Both the position numbers and the translations under genes were made by a program. This document shows positions 26,271-35,043 of a stretch of 64,000 nucleotides of DNA, in pieces; position 1 is the first letter of the stretch, and the number at the start of each line of letters is the position of its first letter. Source of the DNA: Betaproteobacteria bacterium (GTDB lineage: Bacteria > Pseudomonadota > Gammaproteobacteria > Burkholderiales > Ga0077523); the NCBI GenBank assembly GCA_016125475.1, contig WGLR01000010.1:186001-250000 (forward strand), in the 5' to 3' direction. The notes beneath the pieces are model-generated. The model saw nothing but the letters and a program-made list of their open reading frames with translations, did no database searches and was not told the DNA's origin.

Positions 26271-26942
26271 TCATCCACCGCAGGCGATGATGCGGTCGGC
26301 CACTTCGGAGATGTCGGCACCCACGATGTCGGGCGCTTCCCAGAGCGGATCGAGCACCATGCCGGGTCGGGTCACGAAAGCGGCGCGGGCACCGGCACGC
26401 ATCGCGCCCGCGACGTCCCACGAGTGCGCCGCGACGAGGCGCATGTCACCGATCGGCACGCCGAGCGTGCGCGCGCCGTATTCGTAGACCTTCGAGGCGG
26501 GTTTCAGGCTTTCCACGGCGTCCACGGACATGATCCGCTCGAAGTACTCCGAAAGCCCGGCGTTCGCGATCTGGGCTTCGGCGACCTGCGGCGGGGAATT
26601 CGTGAGCGTCGCGAGGCGGAATCCCGCGTCGCGCAGTTTCGCGAGGCCCGGTGCGACATCCGGGTGGGCGGGGAGCGTCCGCATGCCGCCGACGATGGCC
26701 TCGCGGTCGCTGTCGGCGAGCGTCACCCCGTGCCGGGCCGCCACCATCGCGAGCGCGCTGCGGCCGACCTTTCCGAAGTCCGAGTAGGGACCGATCACGA
26801 CGCCGAGCAGCGCGGACTGGAGAACCTGGCCGAACCACTCCCTGAGCACGGCGGGGTTGCCGAACAGTCGTTCGAAATGAGGTTCCAGGGCACGCAGGTC
26901 GAGAAGCGTCTCGTTCACGTCGAACACGATCACGCGGGGCAT
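26271..26942 (-). CDS. HAD-superfamily 2-haloacid dehalogenase (type II)
   Basis: A 223-residue HAD hydrolase. Nucleophile Asp8 in VFDVNETLLD, Asn115-Ser116 (TLTNS), Lys147 (SLKPASKVYEYG) and Asp176 (AHSWDVAGAMRAG) match the L-2-haloacid dehalogenase subgroup, including the NETLLD and HSWDV signatures. These enzymes hydrolyse (S)-2-haloacids with inversion through an aspartyl ester. AGGAGGT lies 8 bases before the ATG. With the DehI-type gene nearby it suggests handling of haloacetates or halopropionates, though HAD proteins of this subgroup can also act on other substrates. Confidence 0.9.
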   Translation of the reverse strand: MPRVIVFDVNETLLDLRALEPHFERLFGNPAVLREWFGQVLQSALLGVVIGPYSDFGKVGRSALAMVAARHGVTLADSDREAIVGGMRTLPAHPDVAPGLAKLRDAGFRLATLTNSPPQVAEAQIANAGLSEYFERIMSVDAVESLKPASKVYEYGARTLGVPIGDMRLVAAHSWDVAGAMRAGARAAFVTRPGMVLDPLWEAPDIVGADISEVADRIIACGG

Positions 26943-26990
26943 GGGGATGTACCTCCTGTCATTTTTCGTGGTGGTGGTGAGGGGTGGCAG

Positions 26991-27638
26991 TCACGCGCGG
27001 AGTCCGTCCAGCGCCGCGATCGCCGCTGCAGGTTCGAGGCGCGTGCGGTAGTCGAGTTCCGCGTGGGCGAGGGCGATCCTGCCGTCGCGTGCGATCACGA
27101 ACGTCGCCGCGACCGGCAGGATCCAGTCGTCAGTCCCGTTGTAGTCGGGCAGGGCGAGGTTGCGCGCCCGATACACGTCGCGCAGATAGTCGGGCAGGGT
27201 GAACGCGAGCCCGTAGCGCATCGCGACCCCGGAGCCGACGTCGCTCAGGACATCGAACCCGAGCTCGTTGTTCGTGGACGTGTCGAGGGACGAATCCGGC
27301 GTCTGGGGCGAAACGGCGAGCAGGGATGCCCCGCGCGCCGAGATCGCCCCGAGTTCGCGCTGGTAGGCACGGAGTTCGAGGTTGCAGTAGGGACACCAGC
27401 CTCCCCGATAGAAGACGAGGATCACGGGCCCGGAGGCGAGCCTCGTCGAGAGCTGCACGTCGTTGCCGTGTGCGTCGGGCAGCACGAAGTCCGGTGCCGG
27501 ATCGCCTGCGCGCGGCACATCGTCGCCGGTGCCGTGCCTGCGGAGATCGGCGATCAGGCGGTCGATGAGCGGTGCGAGCGCGGGGGCATTCCTGAGCGAC
27601 GCGGCCCTCTGGGCTTCCAGTTCTTCGGCGAGTGTCAT
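26991..27638 (-). CDS. Peroxiredoxin-like AhpC/TSA-family protein
   Basis: A 215-residue thioredoxin-fold protein. After a ~45-residue helical N-terminus comes GDPAPDFVLPD and the active site FYRGGWCPYCNLEL, with Cys82 and Cys85 in a CxxC arrangement, as in the two-cysteine redoxin branch near AhpC/TSA and PrxQ. It should reduce peroxides or disulfides in the cytoplasm. It is transcribed divergently from the LysR gene and follows the same strand as the HAD dehalogenase (48-bp gap), so both minus-strand genes may share a transcript under LysR control. Confidence 0.88.
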   Translation of the reverse strand: MTLAEELEAQRAASLRNAPALAPLIDRLIADLRRHGTGDDVPRAGDPAPDFVLPDAHGNDVQLSTRLASGPVILVFYRGGWCPYCNLELRAYQRELGAISARGASLLAVSPQTPDSSLDTSTNNELGFDVLSDVGSGVAMRYGLAFTLPDYLRDVYRARNLALPDYNGTDDWILPVAATFVIARDGRIALAHAELDYRTRLEPAAAIAALDGLRA

Positions 27639-27690
27639 GAGGATGGGTTCCTGCAGTCGGGGGAGAGACCCGCGCCTGCGGGGCGCGGAC

Positions 27691-27718
27691 GTGCCACAAG
27701 ATTAGGGCACAGTATGAT
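27691..27718. promoter_or_regulatory. LysR-type operator and promoter between peroxiredoxin and lysR
   Basis: GTGCC-N10-GGCAC (27691-27710) is an inverted repeat containing the T-N11-A pattern typical of LysR-type binding sites. For the lysR direction, GTGCCA (27691-27696) and TATGAT (27713-27718, 5/6 to the -10 consensus) are 16 bases apart. The site lies centrally in the divergent gap, fitting autoregulation and control of the peroxiredoxin gene. Confidence 0.4.
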
Positions 27719-27774
27719 CCGGGGGAACGGGCCGTTCGGGCATGACGGTCATTCGCGGGGAGAATGGACGCAGG

Positions 27775-28722
27775 ATGGATCTGATCGAGACCATGCACCT
27801 CTTCGTTCGCGTGGTCGACACGGGCAGTTTTACGGCCGTGGCACGCGAGCGCGGGGTCACGCAGCCCACGGTGAGCAAGGCGATCGCGGAGCTCGAACGG
27901 CGTGCGGGTGTGGCGCTGATCCAGCGAAGTTCGCGCGGTGCTCGCGTGACGGAGGCCGGCCGGCGCTACCTCGAGCGCGTTCGCGGCGCGCTCGGCGACA
28001 TCGACGACGCGTTCGCTGCCGCACGCGCGTCCCGCACGACGCTCACGGGCACGCTGCGGGTCAGCGCACCGATGACGTTCGGGCAGAAGTTCCTCGTGGC
28101 GCACGCCGTGGCCTTTCTGGCGCAACATCCGGCGGTGGGCCTCGATCTCACGCTCGACGACCGGTACGTCGACCTCGTCACGGAGGGCATGGACGTCGCC
28201 GTTCGCATCGGCCGGGTGAACGACCCGCGCTGGGTCGCGCGCGTGGTGGGCGGCAGTCCCCGTGTCGTCGTGGGAGCCCCGGGATACCTCGCGGTCCGCG
28301 GACGGCCGCGCGTACCCGAAGACCTGGGCCTCCACAACTGCGGGGTCTACACCTATCTCGCGACGGGAGACCTCTGGGAATTCGCCGGACCGGAGGGCGA
28401 GCGCAGCGTGCGCGTTTGCGGGTCCTTCCGTGCGAACAACTCCGAGGCACTGCGGCAGTTCGTGCTCGCGGGTGCGGGCCTGGCCCTGCTTCCGTCGTGG
28501 CTCGTCGCGCAGGACGTGGCGGCGGGCCGGCTCGGGACCGTGCTCGACGACGCCATGCCGGCCCCGGCCGAAATCAGCGTGATCTACCCCGCGAGCCAGC
28601 GCACGACCATGCGCGTGCGTGCGTACGTCGACGATCTCGCGACCCACATCGGGCGGGTCGCGGCGACGGACGTCGGCGTCACGGCCGTTGCACCCGATCG
28701 AGCAGGTCATGCTTCGTCATGA
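27775..28722 (+). CDS. LysR-family transcription regulator
   Basis: About 315 residues from the ATG at 27775, with GGGGAGAA at proper spacing; an ATG 33 bases upstream (27742) would add 11 residues not typical of the family. N-terminal winged helix-turn-helix (DTGSFTAVARERGVTQPTVS), then the effector-binding domain (~90-300: LRVSAPMTFGQKFL, DVAVRIGRV). It resembles regulators of small oxidoreductase genes. Being divergent from the peroxiredoxin gene, it most likely controls that gene. Its last 44 bases overlap the 3' end of the convergent GTPase gene. Confidence 0.92.
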   Translation: MDLIETMHLFVRVVDTGSFTAVARERGVTQPTVSKAIAELERRAGVALIQRSSRGARVTEAGRRYLERVRGALGDIDDAFAAARASRTTLTGTLRVSAPMTFGQKFLVAHAVAFLAQHPAVGLDLTLDDRYVDLVTEGMDVAVRIGRVNDPRWVARVVGGSPRVVVGAPGYLAVRGRPRVPEDLGLHNCGVYTYLATGDLWEFAGPEGERSVRVCGSFRANNSEALRQFVLAGAGLALLPSWLVAQDVAAGRLGTVLDDAMPAPAEISVIYPASQRTTMRVRAYVDDLATHIGRVAATDVGVTAVAPDRAGHASS

Positions 28723-30025
28723 ACGATTCGAGAAGGGCGTCCAGCGCGGGTCGCTCGACCGGGTCGAAGTCGTAGCGCACGCGCACGACGGGCAGGGACA
28801 GGTCGAGCGCAGCCGCCAGGTCGATCGGGGTTCCCGCCACCACGATCTCCGCACGCGAGCGTTCGATCGTCGCGCGCAATGCAGTGCGCTGCGCCTCCCC
28901 GTAGCCGACCGCGGGCAGCACCGGCCCGATGTGGGGGTACGCGCGGTAGACGGCCAGGATCTCCTCGGGTGCACTCTCGCGCGGATCGACTATCTCCGCG
29001 GCGTGGCCCGTTGTCGCTGCCGCGAATCCGGCGCCCGTGGGCAATCCGCCGTGCGTGAGCGTGGGCCCGTCCTCGACCACGAGCACGCGGCGGCCCGCCA
29101 GCGACGCGCCGTCCGGGAGCCGCACGATCGACCGCCCCTGCAGGATCGTGAGATCGGGGCGGATCGCCCGCACGCGCGCACGCACCTCCACCAGTGCTTC
29201 GGGGCCCGCCGCATCCACCTTGTTCACGACCATCACGTCGGCGAGGCGGACGTTCGTCTCGCCCGGATGATGCGTGTCGATCTGGGCGGGACGCAGTGCG
29301 TCGGCCAGCACGATGTGGAGATCGGGCCGCAGGAACGGGAAGTCGTTGTTGCCACCGTCCCAGAGCAGCACGTCCGCTTCCTGCCCGGCGCGCTGCACGA
29401 TCGCCGCGTAGTCGACTCCGGCGTACACGACGTGACCCAGCGCCAGGTGGGGCTCGTATTCCTCCCGTTCCTCGACGGTGCAGGCGGCTGCGGCGAGGTC
29501 GGCGACGTCGGCGAACCGCTGGACGCGCTGACGTGCGAGATCCCCGTACGGCATCGGATGGCGGAGCACGGCGACACGCACACCCTTCTCGCGGAAGCGC
29601 TCCGACAGCCACCGGGCCACCTGCGACTTGCCGCACCCCGTGCGCACCGCCGAGACGGCCACTACCGGCCGCGTGCAGTCGAGCGCGGTGCGGTCGGGGC
29701 CGAGCAGCGTGAAATCCGCGCCGGTCGCGAGTGCGCGGGACGCCCGGTGCATCACGTGTTCGTGGGTGACGTCGCTGTACGCGAACACGACCTCGTCGAC
29801 GGAGCGCGCGTGACAGAGGGCTTCGAGTTCCGCCTCGGGCAGGATCGGGATGCCGTCCGGATAACGGGGGCCGGCGAGTTCGGGCGGGTACCGCCGGGCG
29901 TCGATGCCCGGGATCTGGGTGGCGGTGAACGCGACGACTTCCACTTCCGGGTCATCGCGATACACGACGTTGAAATTGTGGAAATCCCGCCCTGCGGCTC
30001 CGAGTATCACGACGCGTCTGGACAT
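28679..30025 (-). CDS. Cyclic 2,3-diphosphoglycerate synthetase-like GTPase
   Basis: A 448-residue protein from the ATG at 30025. The N-terminus is a Rossmann-like domain (RRVVILGAAGRDFHNFNVVY), followed by a P-loop (SAVRTGCGKS, residues ~125-134) and a guanine-specificity motif NKVD. It matches the family named after the archaeal cyclic 2,3-diphosphoglycerate synthetase. Bacterial members are widespread, but their reaction is unproven and this bacterium is not expected to make the archaeal thermoprotectant, so a GTP- or ATP-dependent ligase-type role is only inferred. Its 3' end overlaps the lysR gene by 44 bases. Confidence 0.82.
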   Translation of the reverse strand: MSRRVVILGAAGRDFHNFNVVYRDDPEVEVVAFTATQIPGIDARRYPPELAGPRYPDGIPILPEAELEALCHARSVDEVVFAYSDVTHEHVMHRASRALATGADFTLLGPDRTALDCTRPVVAVSAVRTGCGKSQVARWLSERFREKGVRVAVLRHPMPYGDLARQRVQRFADVADLAAAACTVEEREEYEPHLALGHVVYAGVDYAAIVQRAGQEADVLLWDGGNNDFPFLRPDLHIVLADALRPAQIDTHHPGETNVRLADVMVVNKVDAAGPEALVEVRARVRAIRPDLTILQGRSIVRLPDGASLAGRRVLVVEDGPTLTHGGLPTGAGFAAATTGHAAEIVDPRESAPEEILAVYRAYPHIGPVLPAVGYGEAQRTALRATIERSRAEIVVAGTPIDLAAALDLSLPVVRVRYDFDPVERPALDALLESFMTKHDLLDRVQRP

Positions 30026-30161
30026 GCCGCCACCGTGGAAGTGTGTGCACGGTGCGAGCATACTTCACAGCATGGATGCCGGGCAGGTACAGTCCGGAAG
30101 CGCGACTCGCGCGGGGTGCGGCCCCGTGAACCGCGGTCGGGCCATTCGATGGAGAGTCGAC

Positions 30162-31784
30162 ATGCCGGACAGCGGCCAGGTCGTCACCGTGCGGCCGGAG
30201 GGGGACGCGCTCAGTCCCTTCGAACTCAAGGATCGCCTCATGGACCTCGCGACGCACGCCGCGAGGGAGCGCGGGCGGCCGCTGCTCGACGCCGGGCGGG
30301 GCAACCCCGACTGGCTGGAGCTTTCCGGCCGGGAGGCGTTCTTCGCACTCGGACGCGTCGGGTGCGAGATCGTCGCGGAGCACTCACGCCGGCACGGCGG
30401 ACTGTCGGCGCTGCGTGCGCTGGCCGACGACGACGCGATCCTCGCGGCGTTCCTCGCTCCTCGGGCGCGCGATGCACGATGCGAGTCGCACCTGCTCCCG
30501 GACGCGCTCGACTGGCTCGAGGCCGCGCACGGACTGTCGCGTGCCACGGTCATCGGCGAACTCGTCCGCGCGGCGCTCGGGGGGCAATACCCCGAGCCGG
30601 TCGGCGTGCTCCCCTGCGTCGAGGCCATCTGCCGGCTGCATCTCGCCTGTGTCTATGGCTGGAGCGATGCCATCGCGCCGACGATGTCGCTGTTCGCGAC
30701 AGAGGGTGCGAGTGCCGCGATCTGCTACGTGATGGACGCGCTCGTCGCGAACGGCCTGCTACGCGCACGTGACCGCGTCGCCGTCGCGATCCCGATCTTC
30801 AGTCCGTATCTCGACATCCTGGGTCGCACGGACCCCGGCCTGGAGATCGTGCCGCTCGTCATGCATCCGGAGGACGCGTGGCGTCCGCGCCCCGCCGAAC
30901 TGGCGCGGCTTCGCGACCCGGCCGTGCGGCTGCTCGTGGTCGTGAACCCGGGCAATCCGACCTCGGCCGCGTGGCCCGACGACGCGGTGGAGGAGGTCGC
31001 GCGAATCGTGCGCACGGAGCGCAGCGATCTCCTGGTGCTGAGCGACGACGTGTACGGTCCGCTCGTGCCGGGCTATGCCGCGTTCGCGGCCCGGTTGCCG
31101 CAGAACACGATCGGCGTGTACTCCTTCTCGAAGTTCTTCGGGGCGACGGGCTGGCGACTGGGGCTCGTGAGCCTCGCGTCCGACCACGTGGCCGATCGCC
31201 TGCTGCGCGAGCAGCCTGCCGGCGCGCGCGCGCAGGCAGCCGGCCGATACCGGGGGCTGTCCGGGGAGCCCGAGGCCCTGTCCTTCATGGAACGCCTCGT
31301 CGCCGAGAGCCGACGCACCGCGTTCCATCACACGGCAGGCCTGTCGACACCCCAGCAGGCGCAGATGGCAGCGTTCGCGCTCGCCGCACTGCTCGACGAG
31401 AAGCACGGGACCTACCGCACCCGCGTGCGGTCCACCCGCGCGTCGCGTCGCCGCGCGCTGTGGGCCGGGCTGGAGCTGGACGCGCCCGTGAACGCGGGCG
31501 GCACCGACTACTACGAGACGCTCGATCTCGCCGCACTCGTCGCGCAGTGGCACGGCATCGCGACTGCCGAGCGGTTCGCGCACACGTGCCCGACGCTGGA
31601 CATCGTCCTCTCGCTCGCACGCGAACAGGCGGTCGTGGTGCTGCCCGCGGCGGGGTTCGGGGCGTCCCGCACCAGCGTGCGCGTCTCGCTCGCGAACCTG
31701 CCCGAGGCGGAGCTCGCGGCGCTCGGGCGGGCCGTCCGGGCGGTCTGCGCCCGGGCCGTCGCGCTGTCGGAGCTGTCCGCGTGA
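30162..31784 (+). CDS. aspD: Aspartate 4-decarboxylase (bifunctional aspartate aminotransferase type)
   Basis: A 540-residue fold-type I PLP enzyme; the ATG at 30162 follows GGAGAG by 5 bases. The length, the ~120-residue N-terminal extension (FELKDRLMDLATHAA, AGRGNPDW) and the core (SFSKFFGATGWRLG with PLP lysine Lys324; VNPGNPTSAAWPDD) match L-aspartate beta-decarboxylases, dodecamers that convert aspartate to alanine plus CO2 with minor transaminase activity. No aspartate:alanine antiporter gene, the usual partner in a decarboxylative proton-motive cycle, is adjacent. Its stop overlaps the next gene (GTGA). Confidence 0.92.
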   Translation: MPDSGQVVTVRPEGDALSPFELKDRLMDLATHAARERGRPLLDAGRGNPDWLELSGREAFFALGRVGCEIVAEHSRRHGGLSALRALADDDAILAAFLAPRARDARCESHLLPDALDWLEAAHGLSRATVIGELVRAALGGQYPEPVGVLPCVEAICRLHLACVYGWSDAIAPTMSLFATEGASAAICYVMDALVANGLLRARDRVAVAIPIFSPYLDILGRTDPGLEIVPLVMHPEDAWRPRPAELARLRDPAVRLLVVVNPGNPTSAAWPDDAVEEVARIVRTERSDLLVLSDDVYGPLVPGYAAFAARLPQNTIGVYSFSKFFGATGWRLGLVSLASDHVADRLLREQPAGARAQAAGRYRGLSGEPEALSFMERLVAESRRTAFHHTAGLSTPQQAQMAAFALAALLDEKHGTYRTRVRSTRASRRRALWAGLELDAPVNAGGTDYYETLDLAALVAQWHGIATAERFAHTCPTLDIVLSLAREQAVVVLPAAGFGASRTSVRVSLANLPEAELAALGRAVRAVCARAVALSELSA

Positions 31785-33337
31785 CACGGTCGATCTATCC
31801 GCCACTCGTCGAGGCGCTGCGCGAGCCCACGCGCTATCCCCATGCCGTGGACCGCGTGAAGGTGATGGAGACCCACATCTCGTACGTCCTGCTCGCGGGG
31901 GACTTTGCGTACAAGATCAAGAAGCCCGTGAACCTCGGCTTCCTCGACTTCCGGAGCCTCGATCGCCGGCGCCACTACTGCGACGAGGAACTGCGGATCA
32001 ACCGGCGCACGGCCCCCGACCTCTACCTGGACGTGATCCCCATCACCGGCACCCCCGGCGCGCCTCACCTCGGAGGCACGGGCGAGCCGATCGAGTTCGC
32101 GGTGAAGATGCGCCGCTTCTCGCAGTCCTGCCTGCTCGACGTCGTGACGCGCCACGGCGGGCTGGACCGCGAGATGGTCACGAGCCTCGCACGGCGCGTC
32201 GCGGGCCTCCACGCGTCCGTGGCAGTCGCGCCGGCCGACAGTGCCTGGGCGCGTCCGGAGACCGTGAAGGCACAGGCGGAGGCCAATCTCACGGAAATCG
32301 TCCGGCGCGTCGTGGACGACCAGCTCTCCGCGCGCGTGGCATTCCTCCAGGCGTGGACGTCCCGGGAGTTCGCGCGGGTGTCGCGGCACATGGAGGAACG
32401 ACGGCGCGGCGGCTTCGTGCGCGAGTGCCACGGTGATCTGCATCTCGGCAACGTCGCGTGGCTGGACGACCAGCCCGTACCGTTCGACGGCATCGAGTTC
32501 AACGACGAGCTTCGCTGGATCGACGTCATGAGCGAGATCGCATTCCTCGTCATGGATCTGCTGGACCACGACGTGCCGGCACTCGCGTGGGACTGCCTGA
32601 ACGCGTACCTCGAGGCTACCGGTGACTACGGGGGCGTGGACGTGCTCCGCTTCTATCTCGTCTACCGCGCGCTGGTCCGGGCGAAGGTCGCGGCGATACG
32701 CGCGGGGCAGATCGGCAATCCGCGGCAGGACGGAGACCCCGTCGCGCATCACGTGCGGCTCGCGGACAGGATCGCGCGCAGCACCGCCTGCGGCGTGATG
32801 ATCATGCACGGCGTGTCCGGCTCCGGCAAGACGACCATCGCGGGTACCCTCGTCGAGACGCTGGGAGCCGTGCGCGTGCGCTCCGATGTCGAGCGCAAGC
32901 GCATGCACGGACTCGATGCGAACGTGGGCAGCGGGTCCGCAATCGCGGGCGGGATCTACGATCCGGAGCAGACTGTCCGCGTCTACGAACGGCTGGCCAC
33001 GCTGGCCCGGTCGGTCGTCGCGGCGCGCTGGCCCGTGATCGTCGACGCGACTTTCCTGCGGAGGGACGAGCGGACGCTGCTTCGCGAGGTCGCGCGCAAG
33101 GCGGCGGTGCCGTTCAGGATAGTTGCGTGCAAGGCGCCGGTGGAAGTCCTGGAAGACCGCGTGCGGTCGCGGGCCAACGACGCGTCGGAAGCCACGGTGG
33201 AGGTCCTGCACCGTCAGATGGCGCAGCGGGAGCCGCTGGAGCCCGGAGAGCGCGCGCTCGTCGTGCCGGTCGACTCGGCCGACCTCGGGGCAGCCATCGC
33301 CGCGCTGCAGGCGGCGCTCTCGCCGGGCAAGGTGTGA
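31781..33337 (+). CDS. Fusion of an aminoglycoside-phosphotransferase-like domain and a P-loop kinase
   Basis: A 518-residue protein starting at a GTG inside the end of aspD (GTGA). Residues ~1-335 are an APH/choline-kinase-like domain with the catalytic loop HGDLHLGNV and a downstream IEFND metal motif. Residues ~335-518 are an AAA_33/gluconate-kinase-like P-loop domain (GVSGSGKTT, Lys350; RSDVERKR). Such two-kinase fusions are widespread in Proteobacteria and uncharacterised. Phosphorylation of a small molecule or tRNA-like substrate is possible, and resistance to aminoglycosides is not implied. Coupling to aspD hints at a role near aspartate or alanine metabolism. Confidence 0.88.
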   Translation: MTRSIYPPLVEALREPTRYPHAVDRVKVMETHISYVLLAGDFAYKIKKPVNLGFLDFRSLDRRRHYCDEELRINRRTAPDLYLDVIPITGTPGAPHLGGTGEPIEFAVKMRRFSQSCLLDVVTRHGGLDREMVTSLARRVAGLHASVAVAPADSAWARPETVKAQAEANLTEIVRRVVDDQLSARVAFLQAWTSREFARVSRHMEERRRGGFVRECHGDLHLGNVAWLDDQPVPFDGIEFNDELRWIDVMSEIAFLVMDLLDHDVPALAWDCLNAYLEATGDYGGVDVLRFYLVYRALVRAKVAAIRAGQIGNPRQDGDPVAHHVRLADRIARSTACGVMIMHGVSGSGKTTIAGTLVETLGAVRVRSDVERKRMHGLDANVGSGSAIAGGIYDPEQTVRVYERLATLARSVVAARWPVIVDATFLRRDERTLLREVARKAAVPFRIVACKAPVEVLEDRVRSRANDASEATVEVLHRQMAQREPLEPGERALVVPVDSADLGAAIAALQAALSPGKV

Positions 33338-33344
33338 CCGTGCC

Positions 33345-33401
33345 GGCCGTCGACCATGAACCGTGCCCCGCTGCCGGGCGGGACGGAGACGTTCGACGGC
33401 C
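33345..33401. terminator. Long inverted repeat between convergent genes
   Basis: GGCCGTCGA (33345-33353) pairs with TCGACGGCC (33393-33401) around a GC-rich 39-base loop. It occupies most of the 76-bp gap between the kinase stop and the L,D-transpeptidase stop and may stop transcription in both directions; there is no clear T-run. Confidence 0.35.
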
Positions 33402-33413
33402 CGCACCGGGTGC

Positions 33414-34280
33414 TCAGGGACGCCGGGCGGGCCTCGTCCAGACGGGCCGTGTCGTTCGTCCGGAGTCCACGACCACGAGGTAGCGTCCGGGCCAGGGCGT
33501 GCGGATGCGGTCCGCGCGAAGCACGGGGAGCCGGGCACCGGCGTCGGCCGCCCGGTCGTACTCGGCGTCGAGAATGCCGTAGCGGTCGATGAAGACGTCG
33601 AGACTGGCGGGAATGCGGATGCAGCCCTTCGAGCACGCGCTGCCGAGTCGCTGCTCGAGATGTTCCGGGTCGGTCGCGTGCATCTGGAGCCGCATCTCGC
33701 CGAGGTGGTGGTCGCCCCAGCCCCGGACCGCCTTCACCCAGCCGAAGTCGAAGACGCGCATGCCCTTTTCGCCGTACCCCCGTATGCCCTGTTCGTTGTA
33801 GGTGCCCTCGGCCCGGAAGTCCGGATTGGCTGGGATGTGGTCGTACACGCCGACCGGGGTCTCGAAATATTCGAAGCGGCCGGGGAGTCCCGTGGAACAC
33901 GGCGTCGCCCCCACGAGTGCGAGCCGGCCGTCTCCGGACTGCCAGAAGATCATCACGACCTGCACCTGCCGGGAGCGATCGACGAGCACGAAGAACTGGG
34001 ACGGGAGCGGCCAGAGTCCGTTCGCACGCAGTGCCTCGAAGAGCGCCGCCCCGTAGGCCTCCTGAACGTCACGCGGAATCGCGAGCCGGCGGTCCACCTG
34101 GCTCACGAATACCTCCGAGAGGGGGGCCGTCAAGGCGTCTTCCGCACGCGGGGCACCGACGCGACCGGCGAGCACACCGACGCAACACGCGGCACCGATC
34201 AGGCGCAGCCAGCGCGAACGCCGGAGTGACGAACGGCGTGGCGCGGCGATGCGGATCAGCGCACGAGCACGAGTGTGCAT
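33414..34280 (-). CDS. L,D-transpeptidase (YkuD) family protein with a variant active site
   Basis: A 288-residue exported protein from the ATG at 34280, with an Arg-rich start and a hydrophobic segment (~25-40) as signal or anchor. The YkuD domain has His201 (MHATDPEH) and catalytic Cys220, but the usual SHGC motif reads ACSKGCIRIP, with Lys218 in place of the second His. Family enzymes make L,D cross-links in peptidoglycan or attach lipoproteins; the lysine may alter activity. The start lies 25 bases inside the UspA-like gene, so it is the third gene of the Lon-usp-ldt operon. Confidence 0.85.
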   Translation of the reverse strand: MHTRARALIRIAAPRRSSLRRSRWLRLIGAACCVGVLAGRVGAPRAEDALTAPLSEVFVSQVDRRLAIPRDVQEAYGAALFEALRANGLWPLPSQFFVLVDRSRQVQVVMIFWQSGDGRLALVGATPCSTGLPGRFEYFETPVGVYDHIPANPDFRAEGTYNEQGIRGYGEKGMRVFDFGWVKAVRGWGDHHLGEMRLQMHATDPEHLEQRLGSACSKGCIRIPASLDVFIDRYGILDAEYDRAADAGARLPVLRADRIRTPWPGRYLVVVDSGRTTRPVWTRPARRP

Positions 34281-35038
34281 CTCGGCATCGTCAGCGGTGG
34301 TCTGTGGGGCGGACCCGACAGCGTTTCCACCGGTGCGACGAGGACGTCCTGTCCGTGAAGCGGTATGGCCGTGCCGGGCTGCGACCAGTCGGGGCCTGCC
34401 ACGGGCAGGACGCGCAGGGGGGCTGCGAGCCCCGCAACGTGGTTGCGCACCCATGCGTCGAAAGCACCGGACGGTGGCGTCAGCCCCGCCGGATGCAGGA
34501 CCGTCATCCGGCAGGCGCGGGCCCTCGCGATCGCAAGCGCGGTGTCCAGTGTTCGCAGCGCCGATGCGCCGGCTGCGTCCAGCCAGACCGCGAGTTCGAG
34601 AGGCCGGCGCGATGCCGGGGGCCGCACGGTCGCGGGAGGCCTCTGCGCGGCCACGAGGACGAGATCCGCCGCGGGGGCACGTCGCGCGACTTCCTCGCCG
34701 AGCCGCCCCCGGGAAACCTCGAAGGACCACCGGACACGCAATTCGGTCGCGAGTCGGCGCGCGTGTTCCTCGGCACGGGAAGCCTGCACGCGCATCGTGC
34801 GTTCGACGCTGGCCGTACCGATGTCCCGCGCAATGCCGGTGACCAGTCCGACCTCGCGCGTGAACGGGAGCGCCGCGACGCCCAGGAGATCGGCGTCCTC
34901 CACGTACAGCACCGACATCTCGAGCGCGGACGCGTGCATGAGTGCGTCGAGGATCGCGCGCAGCCCGCCGTCCGTTCCCGCGGACGCGAGCGCGAGCAGC
35001 AGGCGGCGGGCGTGCGACGGAGGCGGGAGGGCTTGCAT
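34256..35038 (-). CDS. Universal stress protein (UspA)-like protein
   Basis: A 260-residue protein from the ATG at 35038, five bases after the Lon gene's stop. The first half fits a Usp fold (RRLLLALASAGTDGGLRAIL, SVLYVEDADLLG, EEHARRLATELRVRWSFEVSRG); the second half (~150-260) looks like a diverged second Usp module (ALRTLDTALAIARARACRMTVLH). The usual ATP-binding G-x2-G-x9-G(S/T) motif is not evident, so nucleotide binding is doubtful. Placement between a Lon protease and a cell-wall enzyme suggests a stress-response operon. Confidence 0.75.
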   Translation of the reverse strand: MQALPPPSHARRLLLALASAGTDGGLRAILDALMHASALEMSVLYVEDADLLGVAALPFTREVGLVTGIARDIGTASVERTMRVQASRAEEHARRLATELRVRWSFEVSRGRLGEEVARRAPAADLVLVAAQRPPATVRPPASRRPLELAVWLDAAGASALRTLDTALAIARARACRMTVLHPAGLTPPSGAFDAWVRNHVAGLAAPLRVLPVAGPDWSQPGTAIPLHGQDVLVAPVETLSGPPHRPPLTMPRCTLVLVR

Positions 35039-35043
35039 GGGCG

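Noticed and set aside
26991-28710. Alternative minus-strand ORF spanning peroxiredoxin and lysR
   Set aside because: It runs through the divergent promoter region and in a different frame from the peroxiredoxin; no motifs.
31781-33337. Aminoglycoside resistance gene
   Set aside because: The APH-like domain is fused to a P-loop kinase and belongs to a widespread chromosomal family; nothing indicates drug resistance or mobility.
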